DNA of 64,000 nt, taken from assembly GCA_013414765.1 (NCBI GenBank), contig CP058708.1, positions 4,756,748-4,820,747 of the forward strand. Direction: 5' to 3'. The notes under the pieces are model-generated. The model was not told the origin of the DNA, searched no databases, and worked only from the letters and a program-made list of their open reading frames with translations. The translations under genes were made by a program, and so were the position numbers. Origin of the DNA: Candidatus Accumulibacter cognatus (lineage in GTDB: Bacteria; Pseudomonadota; Gammaproteobacteria; Burkholderiales; Rhodocyclaceae). Below, piece by piece: positions 36,381-50,762 of this stretch (the stretch's first letter is position 1; each line of letters starts with the position of its first letter).

Positions 36381-38990
36381 ATGGGTATGGCAAAGGACGA
36401 CCTCTCCCGGCACACCCCGATGATGCAGCAGTATCTGCGCATCAAGGCCGAACATCCGGGCATCCTGTTGTTTTACCGGATGGGCGACTTCTACGAACTG
36501 TTCTTCGACGACGCGGAAAAAGCAGCGCGGCTGCTGGATATTACGCTGACGACACGCGGCCAGTCGGCAGGACAGCCGATCAAGATGGCTGGGGTACCCT
36601 ACCACGCCGTCGAACAGTATCTGGCGAAGCTGGTCAGGCTAGGTGAATCCGTCGTGATCTGCGAGCAGATCGGCGATCCGACGACCAGCAAGGGGCCGGT
36701 CGAGCGTGCCGTGACACGTATCGTCACGCCTGGCACCCTGACCGACGCGGCCCTGCTCGACGAGAAGCGCAACACGCTGTTGCTCGCCTTGTGCGCCAGC
36801 AAGCAACTTGCCGGCCTAGCCTGGATCAACCTGGCGAGTGGCGACTTCCGCGTCTGCGAAGTAGCACCCGGCAAGCTTGCCTCCACGCTTGAACGCGTCC
36901 GTCCCGCCGAGATCATCGTGCCGGAAAGCTTCGCACTGGCTTCCAGCACCATCACTCCCGAAGTGGCGCTGACGCGTCAGCCGGACTGGCATTTCGACGT
37001 CGAGACCGCTAGCCGCGAACTCTGTACGCATTTTGCCACCCGCTCACTCGCCGGTTTCGGTGCCGATGCTCTGCGCCCGGCCATTGCCGCTGCCGGCGCC
37101 CTGTTGCGCTACGCGAAGGCCACCCAGACGCGCGCCCTGCCGCACCTGCGGGCTCTGATCGTCGAACGCGACGCCACCTTCCTCGGGCTCGATACGGCGA
37201 CGCGACGCAATCTCGAACTCACCGAAACCCTGCGTGGCCAACCGTCGCCGACGCTGTGCAGCCTGCTCGACAACTGCATCACCGCCATGGGCGCGCGCCT
37301 GCTGCGACATGCACTGCACCATCCCTGGCGAGACCCGACCATCCCGGCCGCGCGCCACGCAGCGGTGTCAATGCTGCTCGACGACGGTGGCCGTACGCTG
37401 TATGAGTTGCGACGAGCGCTGCGCGGTTTTGCCGACATCGAGCGCATCGCTGGCAGGATCGCGCTCAGCAGCGCTCGCCCACGCGATCTGTCGGGCCTGC
37501 GCGACAGTCTGCAGCGCTTGTGCGAACTGCGCGCGCCGCTGGCAGCAATGGCTCTGAACACGGCGGCAGCCCCGCTCCTTGTCGAACTGCATGCGCAACT
37601 GGCCACCCCGAACGCCGCCCTTGACCTCTTGAGTCGCGCCATCCTGCCTGAACCAGCCGCACTGATCCGCGACGGTGGGGTCATCGCCCAAGGCTTCGAC
37701 GCCGATCTCGACGAACTACGCGCCATCAACGACCACTGCGGCACTTTTCTGGTCGAGCTCGAGGCGCGTGAACGCGAGCGCACGGGGATCAGCAACCTGA
37801 AGGTCGAGTACAACCGTGTGCACGGCTTCTACATTGAAGTCAGCCACACCAATACCTCCAGAGTACCCGACAATTATCGCCGCCGGCAAACCCTGAAAAA
37901 CGCCGAACGCTACCTGACACCGGAACTCAAGGCTTTCGAGGACAAGGCACTGTCGGCGCAGGAGCGCAGCCTGGCACGTGAAAAGCTGCTCTACGAAGGC
38001 GTTCTCGCCGCCCTGCTGGGAGATCTGCCGCAGTTGCAGCAGATCGCCCAGGCAGTTGCCGGCCTCGACCTTCTGAGCGGATTCGCCGATACCGCACAGA
38101 GGCGCAACTACTGCCGACCCTTGTTTTCATCCGAGCCGGGGCTGCTGATCGAAGGCGGTCGGCACCCGGTCGTTGAAGACCAGCTTGATGGCAGCGGCGG
38201 CTTCATCGCCAATGAGACGCGCCTTGGCGACGAGCGGCGATTGTTGCTGATCACCGGCCCGAACATGGGCGGCAAATCGACCTACATGCGCCAGACCGCG
38301 CTGATTGCCCTGCTCGCGCATGTCGGCAGCTACGTGCCGGCATCACGCGCAGTCATCGGCCCGCTCGACCAGATCTTCACGCGTATCGGCGCCGCCGATG
38401 ACCTCGCCGCCGGGCGCTCGACGTTCATGGTCGAAATGACCGAATCGGCAGCCATCCTGCATCACGCCACCGAAAACAGTCTGGTGCTGATGGACGAAGT
38501 CGGACGTGGCACTTCGACCTTCGACGGCATGGCGCTGGCCTTCGCCATCTGTCGCCATCTGCTCGAAAAAAATCGTTGCCTGACGCTGTTCGCGACCCAC
38601 TACTTCGAGCTGACGCTGTTGGCGAACGAGTACCCGGACCTGGCCAATGTGCATCTGGACGCCATCGAGCACGGCGAGCGCATCATCTTTCTGCACGCCG
38701 TCGAGGAAGGCCCGGCCAACCAGAGTTACGGGATTCAGGTCGCCGCACTGGCAGGAATTCCCTCCGCGGTCGTCAAAGCAGCCCGGCGACAGTTGCGGGA
38801 GTTCGAGCAGCGGGCCTCGATCAATCCCCTGCAACCCGATCTCTTTGCCACGGCTCTGGCCGATGCCGCAGAAGCGCAGGAGCCTCCCTCTCCTCCGGCC
38901 ATCGAGCGGCTACGTTCGCTCGATCCTGATCGACTGACTCCCCGCGAAGCGCTCGACGCCCTCTACGAACTCAAATCGCTGCTTCGATGA
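36381..38990 (+). CDS. mutS: DNA mismatch repair protein MutS
   Basis: An 869-residue mismatch-recognition ATPase. The mismatch wedge Phe-x-Glu lies in [15 protein letters not shown] near the N-terminus, followed by connector, core and clamp domains. Walker A is GPNMGGKST at about 626-634, then [16 protein letters not shown], and Walker B with [15 protein letters not shown]. The C-terminus has [16 protein letters not shown]. Length is normal. The ATG at 36381 is preferred because the upstream gene's stop is at 36376; an ATG at 36387 is an alternative, and longer versions overlap the HAMP gene. Overlaps the next gene by four bases. Confidence 0.97.
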   Translation: MGMAKDDLSRHTPMMQQYLRIKAEHPGILLFYRMGDFYELFFDDAEKAARLLDITLTTRGQSAGQPIKMAGVPYHAVEQYLAKLVRLGESVVICEQIGDPTTSKGPVERAVTRIVTPGTLTDAALLDEKRNTLLLALCASKQLAGLAWINLASGDFRVCEVAPGKLASTLERVRPAEIIVPESFALASSTITPEVALTRQPDWHFDVETASRELCTHFATRSLAGFGADALRPAIAAAGALLRYAKATQTRALPHLRALIVERDATFLGLDTATRRNLELTETLRGQPSPTLCSLLDNCITAMGARLLRHALHHPWRDPTIPAARHAAVSMLLDDGGRTLYELRRALRGFADIERIAGRIALSSARPRDLSGLRDSLQRLCELRAPLAAMALNTAAAPLLVELHAQLATPNAALDLLSRAILPEPAALIRDGGVIAQGFDADLDELRAINDHCGTFLVELEARERERTGISNLKVEYNRVHGFYIEVSHTNTSRVPDNYRRRQTLKNAERYLTPELKAFEDKALSAQERSLAREKLLYEGVLAALLGDLPQLQQIAQAVAGLDLLSGFADTAQRRNYCRPLFSSEPGLLIEGGRHPVVEDQLDGSGGFIANETRLGDERRLLLITGPNMGGKSTYMRQTALIALLAHVGSYVPASRAVIGPLDQIFTRIGAADDLAAGRSTFMVEMTESAAILHHATENSLVLMDEVGRGTSTFDGMALAFAICRHLLEKNRCLTLFATHYFELTLLANEYPDLANVHLDAIEHGERIIFLHAVEEGPANQSYGIQVAALAGIPSAVVKAARRQLREFEQRASINPLQPDLFATALADAAEAQEPPSPPAIERLRSLDPDRLTPREALDALYELKSLLR

Positions 38991-39910
38991 CTTTCCGCGC
39001 ATACGCATTGCTGCTTTCCGGCCTGTGGCTTGCTGGTTCGGTAAGTGCGGAAAGCTGGCGTTTCGCAGTGATCGGCGATACCCCGTACAACGCTTACGAG
39101 CGCAGCAAACTACCACGCATGCTCGACGACATCGCCGACGAGCACCCCGGCCTGATCGTCCATGCTGGCGACTTCAAGGATAGCCGAACCATCTGCAGCG
39201 ATGAGTTGTTCCGCGACCGGCACACGCTCTTCGCTGCGTCGCGTGTGCCGCTACTCTACGTCGTCGGCGACAACGAATGGACCGACTGTCGGCAATTGGC
39301 TGCCGGCCACTTTGATCCGCTTGAGCGGCTGCAGAAGCTGCGCGAGCTGTTTTTCGCAGAACCACGCTCGCTGGGAAGGCAGACACTGCCGGTCGAACAG
39401 CAGGCCAGGGCCCCGGAGCACCTGCGCTGGCGTCTTGGCCCGGTACTCTTCCTGTCGCTCAACGTTCCCGGTCCGAACAACCATTTCGGCCTGGGGAGCA
39501 TGCCCAGCGACGAATATCTGGCGCGTAATCCCCTGCTCATCGACTGGCTCCGACAGGGATTTGCCGTTGCACGGCGAGAACAGGCCGCCGGTATGGTCAT
39601 CGTCATGCAGGCAAACCCGGGCTTCAAGCACCACGCGGCCGGCCTGACGCACGCCGGCTACCGGGATCTGCTGGAAACCCTGCGCACCGAAACCCTGGCT
39701 TATTCTGGCCAGGTTCTGCTGGTTCACGGCGACACTCACTGGCAGCGCATCGACCAGCCACTGCGCCATCCGAAGACGAAGCTGCCGATGACCAACTTCA
39801 CTCGCCTGGAGACCTTTGGCTACCCGCTCATGGGCTGGGTGAAAGTCATCATCGACGACGAGTTGCCGCAACTCTTCCGCTTCGAGGTTCATCCCTACCG
39901 CAGGCGCTGA
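38987..39910 (+). CDS. exported metallophosphoesterase-like protein
   Basis: A 307-residue protein with a signal peptide ([17 protein letters not shown]) and calcineurin-like metal motifs: [10 protein letters not shown] (GDxP), [11 protein letters not shown] (GDxxD-like), [10 protein letters not shown] (GDN) and LLVHGDTHW (GxH-like). It would hydrolyse phosphoesters in the periplasm; the substrate is unknown. Between the last motifs the metal-binding His residues are less regular than in typical family members (QANPGFKHH). The start overlaps mutS by four bases. It is an unusual partner for mutS and is probably just co-transcribed. Confidence 0.8.
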   Translation: MTFRAYALLLSGLWLAGSVSAESWRFAVIGDTPYNAYERSKLPRMLDDIADEHPGLIVHAGDFKDSRTICSDELFRDRHTLFAASRVPLLYVVGDNEWTDCRQLAAGHFDPLERLQKLRELFFAEPRSLGRQTLPVEQQARAPEHLRWRLGPVLFLSLNVPGPNNHFGLGSMPSDEYLARNPLLIDWLRQGFAVARREQAAGMVIVMQANPGFKHHAAGLTHAGYRDLLETLRTETLAYSGQVLLVHGDTHWQRIDQPLRHPKTKLPMTNFTRLETFGYPLMGWVKVIIDDELPQLFRFEVHPYRRR

Positions 39911-39993
39911 CTGCCGCAGCGAACAAGACCGTCGACAGCAGCGCCAGCAAGTCCTACACTCGGCATGCTTAACTGCATCAGGAGGACTGGACC

Positions 39994-41127
39994 ATGCCGC
40001 TCATCTCCTTCGTTCGCGCGACCTTGGCGATCATCTTGTTCGCTCTGGCGTTGCCCAGCGCTGCCCAAATCGTCATCGGCCAGATTGCCGCATTCAGCGG
40101 CCCTCTGGCGCCCACAGGAACACACATGCGAGCCGGGGCACAACTCTACTTCGACGCGATAAACGCCGAAGGCGGCATCCACGGAGCCAGGATTCGACTG
40201 CTCTCGAAGGATGATGGCTACAAAAGCGAGGAGACGGTTCGGCTAGCCCGCGAGATGCTCAAGGAATCGCAACCTCTGGCGTTCATCGGTTTCGTCGGCA
40301 CGGGCAACGTCGAGGCCATTCTCGACCAGAAGATCCTCAGTGAAGCCGGCATTCCACTAGTTGCCGTGCGTACAGGAACCGAATCGCTGGTGCGCAGGAA
40401 CGACCCGTTTCTGTTCATGACCCGTGCCAGCTACGCAGAAGAAATCGAAAAGATCACCGACCAGTACATCACCACCGGTTACACCCGCTTTGCCATCCTC
40501 TATCAGGACGATGCCTTTGGCCAGGGCGTGCTGCAGAGCGCCGAGCAGGCGATCAAGAACGCCGGCGGCACCCTGGCCGCCAAGGGCGCCTACGCGAAAA
40601 ACACGACCGAGGTCGGCGCCGCCGTCAAGATCATCGCTGCGGCCAATCCACAGGCTGTCATCCTGATTGCCAATACCGCGGCCAGCGCCGAGTTTCTGAA
40701 ACAGTCACGCGAGGCAGGAAATCTCGCCCAATATGTCGCGCTTTCGACTACCGATGCGGCCCAGATCGTACAGCGAATTGGCGCCGAAAAGGCGGAGGGA
40801 TTGGCACTGACGCAAGTCGTTCCGGATCCGAACAGTCAAACCGTTCCGCTGATCCGGGAAATACAGAACAACTTTGCGAAGTTCAAGCCCCGTGACGTGA
40901 CGCTCAACCATACCTTCGTGGAAGGTTACCTGGGTGCCATGGTGCTCGGCGAAGCACTGCGCCGTGCCGGACCAAACCCGACTCGCAAGAAGCTGCGCGA
41001 TACCCTTGAAGCACTCAAGAGCTATGACGCCGGCGGCGTCTTCATCAGCTTTTCGCCCAAGCGGCACGCCGGCTCGCGCTTCGTTGACATCACCATCCTC
41101 AATCGCGCCGGCAAGCTGCTGCGCTAG
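39994..41127 (+). CDS. ABC transporter substrate-binding protein, LivJ/LivK-like
   Basis: A 377-residue periplasmic binding protein of the branched-chain amino acid or amide type (Peripla_BP_6). A signal peptide of about 25 residues ends near LPSAAQ, then QIVIGQIAAFSGPLAPTGTH, AGAQLYFDAINAEGGIHGAR and the later FAILYQDDAFGQGVLQSAEQ, all typical. A clear ribosome site, GGAGG, lies upstream of the ATG. No permease or ATPase genes stand beside it, so it is an orphan binding protein; such proteins also act as sensor inputs. Ligand unknown. Confidence 0.88.
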   Translation: MPLISFVRATLAIILFALALPSAAQIVIGQIAAFSGPLAPTGTHMRAGAQLYFDAINAEGGIHGARIRLLSKDDGYKSEETVRLAREMLKESQPLAFIGFVGTGNVEAILDQKILSEAGIPLVAVRTGTESLVRRNDPFLFMTRASYAEEIEKITDQYITTGYTRFAILYQDDAFGQGVLQSAEQAIKNAGGTLAAKGAYAKNTTEVGAAVKIIAAANPQAVILIANTAASAEFLKQSREAGNLAQYVALSTTDAAQIVQRIGAEKAEGLALTQVVPDPNSQTVPLIREIQNNFAKFKPRDVTLNHTFVEGYLGAMVLGEALRRAGPNPTRKKLRDTLEALKSYDAGGVFISFSPKRHAGSRFVDITILNRAGKLLR

Positions 41128-41220
41128 ACCCGAGGAGCGGACAACCGCCCGGCAATTGCCGCCAGCGAGCGGCCAACTTGCCGCTAGCAGCTACCGCCCT
41201 GGATGTGCCCCGTAGGTCGG

Positions 41221-41727
41221 TCATTCCTCGTCCTCGCAGCTGTCGTCGTGTGTATGCCCATGCCTGATTTCCTCGGCAGTAGCCGGGCGAACGGCGGTAA
41301 CGGTACAGGTGAACACCAGTGCCATGCCGGCCAAGGGATGGTTGGCATCGAGAACGACCTTGTCGTCGGCGATTTCGGTCACCCGGTAAATCAGCACTTG
41401 ATCATCCTCATCTTCGTCATCGATACCCTCCGGCACCCCTTCAAACTGCATGCCTACCTGCAGTTCCCGGGGAAACTGACTGCGTGACTCGAGTTGGACA
41501 AGCTCAGCATCGTACTCACCAAAGGCGTCGTCGGGCTGCATCCTGACCACCACGGACTCGCCAATTCGCTTGCCGTGCATGGCTTCTTCGATCATCGGGA
41601 AAATATCATCGTAGCCGCCATGCAAATAGACCAGCGGCTCCTGACCCGCATCCACCAACTGCCCGTCGACATCGGTGACGTTATAGTCCAGGGTAACCAC
41701 CATATTCTTTGCAACTTGCATGTTCAT
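41221..41727 (-). CDS. slyD: SlyD-type FKBP peptidyl-prolyl isomerase
   Basis: A 168-residue protein with an FKBP core and insert-in-flap domain: VTLDYNVTDVDGQLVDAG, GGYDDIFPMIEEAMHGKRIG, then the acidic GVPEGIDDEDEDD in the flap region, and ANHPLAGMALVFTCTV. The C-terminal tail HGHTHDDSCEDEE has His, Asp and Cys that may bind nickel or other metals, although it is shorter than the metal-rich tail of E. coli SlyD. It catalyses prolyl isomerisation and acts as a chaperone. The start at 41727 overlaps the bcp stop by four bases, so the two are coupled. Confidence 0.93.
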   Translation of the reverse strand: MNMQVAKNMVVTLDYNVTDVDGQLVDAGQEPLVYLHGGYDDIFPMIEEAMHGKRIGESVVVRMQPDDAFGEYDAELVQLESRSQFPRELQVGMQFEGVPEGIDDEDEDDQVLIYRVTEIADDKVVLDANHPLAGMALVFTCTVTAVRPATAEEIRHGHTHDDSCEDEE

Positions 41728-42194
41728 TTCTTGAGTTCCTTAACCGTGCGCAGCATTTCAAGCGCGTGGCCTTTGGCGTTCACTCCGTAGGACGCAAAAC
41801 GGAGAACGCCTTGTTTGTCGATGACAAAAGTCGAGCGAACGATGCCGTGTTTCTTGACCCCATTCACTTCTTTCGCCTGCCAGACACCGTACTGTTTGCA
41901 CGCCGAACCCTCGGCATCCGAAAGGAGACACACGGAAATACCATGTTTGTCCCGGAACTCTGCGTGTTTGATGCAGTCATCGCGGCTGATGCCAATGATC
42001 AGGCAGTCCAGTCGCGCGAATTCGTCCTCATGATCGGAGAAATCCGTCGCCTGCAGCGTACAGCACGGTGCGTCATCTCTCGGATAGAAAAAGAGGATGA
42101 TATTACTCTTGCCCTGAAACTGGGCGATATCGATGAGTTCCATATCCGCATCGGGGAGGACGAACATCGGAGCTGCCTGTCCTGCTTTCAGCAT
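41724..42194 (-). CDS. bcp: peroxiredoxin, Bcp/PrxQ family, atypical active site
   Basis: A 156-residue thiol peroxidase of the PrxQ type. The peroxidatic loop reads YPRDDAPCCTLQATDF at residues 37-52. Cys45 is the likely peroxidatic cysteine. The usual pattern P-x3-T-x2-C has Ala42 where Thr normally is, and Gly before the cysteine is replaced by Cys44. The resolving cysteine five residues on, common in PrxQ, is also absent, so Cys44 or a thiol partner must resolve it. The remainder (GISRDDCIKHAEFRDKHGI) is typical. Co-transcribed with slyD. Confidence 0.9.
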   Translation of the reverse strand: MLKAGQAAPMFVLPDADMELIDIAQFQGKSNIILFFYPRDDAPCCTLQATDFSDHEDEFARLDCLIIGISRDDCIKHAEFRDKHGISVCLLSDAEGSACKQYGVWQAKEVNGVKKHGIVRSTFVIDKQGVLRFASYGVNAKGHALEMLRTVKELKK

Positions 42195-42409
42195 GGTGCC
42201 CCCTCAAAGACCCTTCCCGATCGCACACAAGCGAACGGGTGACTCAGATTCTAACCAAGCTTCTGCCGTCTGACTACAAGAAGCGACAGTCCTACCCGCT
42301 ACAATATGCCCTGCATGTGGCAGTTCCTCCCACCCAACCATTTCTCGATTCCAGATGAGGGTCTGCAGGATACCCGCCATTCTCGAACACAGCAAACCCG
42401 GAGCCCTCC

Positions 42410-43102
42410 ATGAAGCAATTTCGACCTCTGTTGCACACCCTGCCCCTGTTCGCCTGGCTGGCTGCCCTACCGGCACCGGCAGCTCCCGGCAGTAGCACGA
42501 GCATCGACCTGACAGCCGAAGCCAGTCGCCCTGCCGCCAACGATCTGGCACGCGCGACGGTCTTTGCCGAAGCGGCCGGCGCAACGCCGAGTGAATTGGC
42601 GAAACGAGTGAATGGCCTGATTGCCGACGGTCTCAAGACCGCACGCTTCTACAGCAATGTCAGGACCCAAAGCGGTGCCACTTATACCTATCCGGTCTAC
42701 GCCAAAGGTGGCAAGATCGAAAGCTGGCGGATGCGCACGGATCTCGCCCTTGAGTCCACTGATCCAGCTGCGCTCTCCGAGTTGTTGGGCAAGCTCCAGG
42801 GATCGCTGGGCGTGGCCAACCTGAGCATGCTGCCAGCGCCGGAAACCCGTATAAAAGCAGAAAACGAAGCCACCCTCGACGCCATCACGGCCTTTAGGGC
42901 CCGTGCAAAGCTGATCGCCGACTCCTTTGGCAAACCTTTCCGGATCAAGCACCTGGCCATCAATAGCAGCGGTCGTCCCCCGCCGCTGCCAATGATGCGC
43001 GCGACAACGCTGGCAGTAGCCGATGCGGCAGCAATGCCGATCGAGGCCGGCGAGACCCTGATCACCGCCAGCGCCTCGGGCCAGATTGAATTACCGGAAT
43101 AA
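42410..43102 (+). CDS. SIMPL-domain (DUF541) exported protein
   Basis: A 230-residue protein with a signal peptide (LPLFAWLAALPAPAAPG) and a SIMPL/DUF541 fold: IDLTAEASRPAANDLARATV, then RVNGLIADGLKTARFYSN, and ITAFRARAKLIADSFGKPF near residue 160, typical of the family's shared kinase-like alternating pattern. These proteins are periplasmic or outer-membrane associated, with no agreed function. GGAGCCCTCC precedes the ATG. It lies between bcp (divergent, 215 bp away) and ftsB (convergent, 38 bp away). Confidence 0.85.
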   Translation: MKQFRPLLHTLPLFAWLAALPAPAAPGSSTSIDLTAEASRPAANDLARATVFAEAAGATPSELAKRVNGLIADGLKTARFYSNVRTQSGATYTYPVYAKGGKIESWRMRTDLALESTDPAALSELLGKLQGSLGVANLSMLPAPETRIKAENEATLDAITAFRARAKLIADSFGKPFRIKHLAINSSGRPPPLPMMRATTLAVADAAAMPIEAGETLITASASGQIELPE

Positions 43103-43140
43103 GCCGTGCAGCAGGGAATCCTGACCGGCAGGAACAGCGG

Positions 43141-43500
43141 CTAGCGTTTGACAGGTCTCCCCGGGGCAGTCATTGCGGCGGCGGCTTTCTCGGCAGCCGG
43201 CGCCGCGGTTACGGCTTTATCGTGCGCAGGCTTGTCGGGGATCTGAACAAAAACTTCATCCTGCTTGACCATACCGAGTTCAAAACGTGCGCGTTCCTCG
43301 ATCGCATCGTAACCCTGCTTGAGATCACGGACTTCGGCATCAAGACCGGCGTTGCGCATCTCCAGCCTGCCGTTGCTTTCCTTCTGTTGCTGTAACTGCC
43401 GGTCGACATCCCATACCCTTAACCAGCCGCCCTTGCCGAGCCACAGCGGATGCTGCAGCAAGGCAATCAGCGACAGCAGGGCAACAGCCAGCAAGCGCAC
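43141..43500 (-). CDS. ftsB: cell division protein FtsB
   Basis: A 119-residue single-span protein of the FtsQLB divisome subcomplex. After a GTG start at 43500 comes one membrane helix ([20 protein letters not shown]), the family-typical [18 protein letters not shown], a leucine-zipper-like coiled coil to about residue 65, and the conserved [16 protein letters not shown]. The last 35 residues are an Ala/Pro/Lys-rich tail, longer than usual. The position right after eno (34 bases) is the usual one in proteobacteria. Upstream in-frame ATGs lie inside eno and are not used. Confidence 0.92.
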   Translation of the reverse strand: MRLLAVALLSLIALLQHPLWLGKGGWLRVWDVDRQLQQQKESNGRLEMRNAGLDAEVRDLKQGYDAIEERARFELGMVKQDEVFVQIPDKPAHDKAVTAAPAAEKAAAAMTAPGRPVKR

Positions 43501-43534
43501 GGGAGCACGGGAGCAGATGTCGAAACTCGGTCGA

Positions 43535-44830
<1,296 letters not shown>

Positions 44831-44875
44831 TTATTCATAATGTTAAAGAGAGGCAATCCGACAACCCCGGCAGAT

Positions 44876-47445
<2,570 letters not shown>

Positions 47446-47505
47446 TTACGCTCAAACGGGCTTTTCACCAAGCACACCAACCGAAGGCGGCGGCGACCGC
47501 CCTGC

Positions 47506-48048
47506 TCAGCGGATAAATTCGCGACTGATCTGGCGGAACAGATCGCTCCCGGCCTGTCGAAGCCATTCGAAAGCGACCATTTCGCGCGAAACGATGTCGG
47601 CACCGTGAGCACGCATCCGTTCCAGTGCCAGTGTCTTGTCGGTATTTCTCCGTGATCCAACTGCCTCTTCGACAACGAATACGCGTCGGCCGACGGCGAG
47701 CAAATCGAGCACTGTCTGCTGGACGCAGACATGCGCTTCTGTGCCGGCCACGACGAACTGTGCACGGTCACCTCCTGGCAACTTGAACACCCTGCCCTCG
47801 GGAACCGCCGAGAACTGGATCTTTTCAACGATGCATGCTTCCGGCAGAAAAACCCTTAGCGCAGGCATCGTCGGACCCAGTCCTTGTGGATACTGCTCGG
47901 TGCAGATCACTGGCACCCCCAGCCGTTGGGCCACCCTGGTCAGCCACACACTGGCATCCAGCACCCGTTCGGCAGCATCGATCGCCGGTTGTAAGCGCTC
48001 CTGCAAATCGACGAGCAACAAGACTGAACGATCAGTACACATCAGCAT
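47506..48048 (-). CDS. isochorismatase-family cysteine hydrolase
   Basis: A 180-residue protein of the isochorismatase/nicotinamidase-like fold. The catalytic set is Asp14 (LLLVDLQERL), Lys in EKIQFSAV and Cys in GTEAHVCVQQT. The last motif is close to the YcaC/MycI-type hydrolases rather than nicotinamidases. The start at 48048 is preferred because GGAGGAG lies six bases before it; a longer frame begins at 48069. It is monocistronic on the reverse strand, with 105 bases to pyrG. Substrate unknown. Confidence 0.87.
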   Translation of the reverse strand: MLMCTDRSVLLLVDLQERLQPAIDAAERVLDASVWLTRVAQRLGVPVICTEQYPQGLGPTMPALRVFLPEACIVEKIQFSAVPEGRVFKLPGGDRAQFVVAGTEAHVCVQQTVLDLLAVGRRVFVVEEAVGSRRNTDKTLALERMRAHGADIVSREMVAFEWLRQAGSDLFRQISREFIR

Positions 48049-48278
48049 GAAAAACTCCTCCGGTTCCATGTAAAGGTCGCGTCAACGACTCATGAATCCT
48101 CCCTCCCCCACGCTGAGGAGGGGTCGAGGGGGGAACGGACATGACTTTCATGATCGGTGGTGCCCGACAAAGCCATGACCGCTGGCAACGATTCTGCGCA
48201 AGAAACTGGAGCAGCACTTTACTGGAAATTGGGATAAAGTGAGCAACGGCTTCGTCCCGGCACAGGAGAATATTGCAT

Positions 48279-48902
48279 ATGAATACAGTCCCATCGTATA
48301 CCACGCTGCTTTCCCTGGCAGTGCTCTTATTGTCCATCGGCGCATGTAGCCAGGAGCCAGAGAACAGTCCCGCCGCGAAAGCGGAACCGCCTGCGGCCAC
48401 CCAGATCGAAGACATCCCGTCCGCAGCTTCTCCTCTGGCAAGGGCCGCGATACGGGGCGATCTGGCAGAGATCAGGACTTTGCTGGAAGCCGGAGCCGAG
48501 GTCAATGTAACCGACGCCCTGGGCAGAACGCCACTCCACATGGCAGCCTTTTACGGACGCGCCAAAGCTTCGGAGCTTCTGCTCGCCAGCGGCGCGAATA
48601 TCAACGCTAAAGACCGCGTCGGAATGACGCCGCTACACGCAGCGGTACTCTCGGGTGGCAGGAACGAAGTGGAGCTACTACTCGAAAGGAAAGCCGATGT
48701 CGGTGCCACTACCGACACCGGGCAAACACCGCTCCATCTGGCCGCAGCAACCGGCCAGCCCAAGGTATCGCGCGCGCTCATCGAACGCGGCGCCGATCTG
48801 AAAGCAAAGGACAAGAACGGCAAGACGCCCCTCTTCTACGCGTCACAGAACAAGCACCCGGTAACCACCGAAGTACTTCAGCAGTACGCCGCGAAGGATT
48901 GA
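48279..48902 (+). CDS. ankyrin-repeat lipoprotein
   Basis: A 207-residue protein with a lipoprotein signal: hydrophobic stretch LLSLAVLLLSIGAC with Cys at residue 23 as the lipidation site. After a short linker come four to five ankyrin repeats, each recognisable by TPLHxAAxxG: GRTPLHMAAFYGR, GMTPLHAAVLSG, GQTPLHLAAATG and a last degenerate GKTPLFYASQ. The protein would sit in the periplasm, anchored to a membrane, and mediate protein contacts. AGGAG lies ten bases upstream of the ATG; the in-frame TTG at 48273 is too near. It faces the fadD-like gene. Confidence 0.88.
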   Translation: MNTVPSYTTLLSLAVLLLSIGACSQEPENSPAAKAEPPAATQIEDIPSAASPLARAAIRGDLAEIRTLLEAGAEVNVTDALGRTPLHMAAFYGRAKASELLLASGANINAKDRVGMTPLHAAVLSGGRNEVELLLERKADVGATTDTGQTPLHLAAATGQPKVSRALIERGADLKAKDKNGKTPLFYASQNKHPVTTEVLQQYAAKD

Positions 48903-48967
48903 CGCCGTGCTGATGGACGGTACCGTGGGGACACGACGCAGTAGCCGACAAGGCCGGCCTTCAATGA

Positions 48968-50644
48968 TCATGCCTTCTTGATCGCCTCGTCACGCAATTC
49001 GCGGCGCAGGATCTTGCCAACGTTGGTCTTCGGCAGTTCTGTCCGGAACTCGACTTGGCTCGGCACCTTGTATCCGGTCAGGTGCTCCCGACAATGAGCG
49101 ATCAGCGCCTCTGCGGTGAGTGTCGGATCCTTCTTGACGACGAAAATTTTTACTGCCTCTCCCGACTTGTCATGCGGCACGCCGACAGCCGCCACTTCCA
49201 GTACGCCAGGGTGTTGTGCAACGACATCTTCGACTTCGTTGGGGTACACATTGAAACCGGAAACCAGAATCATGTCCTTCTTACGGTCGACGATGCGGAC
49301 GAAACCCGTGGGCTCCATCACCGCGATGTCACCGGTCAACAGAAAACCGTCCGGGGTGATCACCTTGGCCGTCTCTTCAGGACGATTGTAATAACCCTTC
49401 ATCACCTGCGGACCACGGATGCAGAGTTCTCCACGCTCGCCCAGCGGAACGTCGACGCCCGCGTCATTGCGAATCACCACTTCGGTGGACGATATCGGCA
49501 AACCAATGGCGCCGGTATACGCGGAAATATCTAGCGGGTTGATGGTCGCGGCCGGCGATGTTTCAGTCAGACCATAGGCCTCGATCAGCGGCTTGCCAGT
49601 GACCTGCTTCCACTTTTCTGCCACCGCTTTCTGTACTGCCATGCCGCCACCGAGCGTGACTTTAAGCTTGCTGAAGTCGAGCGCACAAAAGGTGTCGTTG
49701 TTCAGCAGGGCGTTGAACAAAGTGTTGACACCGGTCACCACGGTGAATGGATACTTGCCCAAATCCGCAACGAAGCCCGGAATATCCCGCGGATTAGTAA
49801 TCAGCAGGTTGCTGGCACCAATCTTGAAAAAAGTGAAACAGTTCGCCGTCAACGCAAAAATATGGTAGAGCGGCAATGCAGTGACCACCAGATGTTGCTC
49901 ATCGCCCAGTTCGGGCTTGATCCAGGCGTGTGCCTGCGCCAGATTCGCCAGGATGTTGCGATGAATCAGCATGGCCCCTTTCGAGAGACCTGTTGTTCCA
50001 CCGGTATACTGCAAAAAAGCCAGGTCTTCCTGCCTGACGGTGACCGATTTCAATTCTGCCGCGGCACCCTTGGCAAGTGCAGCCCGAAAATTGACTGCTC
50101 GCGGCAAGCTCCACGCCGGCACCATCTTCTTGACGTACTTGACTACGAAGTTAACTACGGCGCCTTTCGGAAAGCCAAGCATATCACCCAGGCGGGCCAC
50201 CACAATGTGTTTGACCGGCGTTCTGGCCAGCACCTGCTCCAGCGTGACCGCGAAATTTTCGACAATCACGATCACCTCGGCTCCCGAATCCTTGAGCTGA
50301 TGTTCGAGTTCTCGCGGCGTGTAAAGCGGGTTGACGTTCACCACCACGTAACCGGCACGCAAGACACCGAAAATACAAATCGGATACTGGATGATGTTCG
50401 GCATCATCAGCGCCACGCGTGCTCCCTGGGGGAGCTTGAGCACCGATTGCAGATAGGCGGCAAAATCCCGTGACAACTTGTCGAGTTCACCGTAGGTGAT
50501 CTCAGCGCCCATATTGATATAGGCAACGCGGTTGCGATACTGTGCAACGCTTTTTTCGAAGAGTTCGCCCAGCGACTGAAATTCGTCTAATTCAATCTCG
50601 GCAGGAACACCCTTCTGATAGCTCTTCAGCCAAATCCTCTCCAC
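48968..50644 (-). CDS. fadD: long-chain acyl-CoA synthetase
   Basis: A 558-residue AMP-forming acyl-CoA ligase. The nucleotide motif [30 protein letters not shown], the [12 protein letters not shown] segment, the linker [20 protein letters not shown] and the catalytic Lys near the C-terminus in [16 protein letters not shown] are all present. It activates fatty acids for beta-oxidation or lipid and polyhydroxyalkanoate metabolism, at the inner face of the membrane. Length matches E. coli FadD (561). Monocistronic on the reverse strand. Confidence 0.94.
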   Translation of the reverse strand: MERIWLKSYQKGVPAEIELDEFQSLGELFEKSVAQYRNRVAYINMGAEITYGELDKLSRDFAAYLQSVLKLPQGARVALMMPNIIQYPICIFGVLRAGYVVVNVNPLYTPRELEHQLKDSGAEVIVIVENFAVTLEQVLARTPVKHIVVARLGDMLGFPKGAVVNFVVKYVKKMVPAWSLPRAVNFRAALAKGAAAELKSVTVRQEDLAFLQYTGGTTGLSKGAMLIHRNILANLAQAHAWIKPELGDEQHLVVTALPLYHIFALTANCFTFFKIGASNLLITNPRDIPGFVADLGKYPFTVVTGVNTLFNALLNNDTFCALDFSKLKVTLGGGMAVQKAVAEKWKQVTGKPLIEAYGLTETSPAATINPLDISAYTGAIGLPISSTEVVIRNDAGVDVPLGERGELCIRGPQVMKGYYNRPEETAKVITPDGFLLTGDIAVMEPTGFVRIVDRKKDMILVSGFNVYPNEVEDVVAQHPGVLEVAAVGVPHDKSGEAVKIFVVKKDPTLTAEALIAHCREHLTGYKVPSQVEFRTELPKTNVGKILRRELRDEAIKKA

Positions 50645-50762
50645 CTGTTCTCCTCCTGAATGAAACTCCCCATATGAAAACTCGCATTTCCATCGCCAGT
50701 CTTTTCCCGGCCAGCCGTCCGACGCGCTGCACCACGCGCAGGCTGTGGTTCTTATTCTAAGT

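Noticed and set aside
48090-48135. G/C-rich stretch as a terminator of the isochorismatase-like gene
   Set aside because: It lies upstream, not downstream, of that reverse-strand gene, and no T-tract follows.
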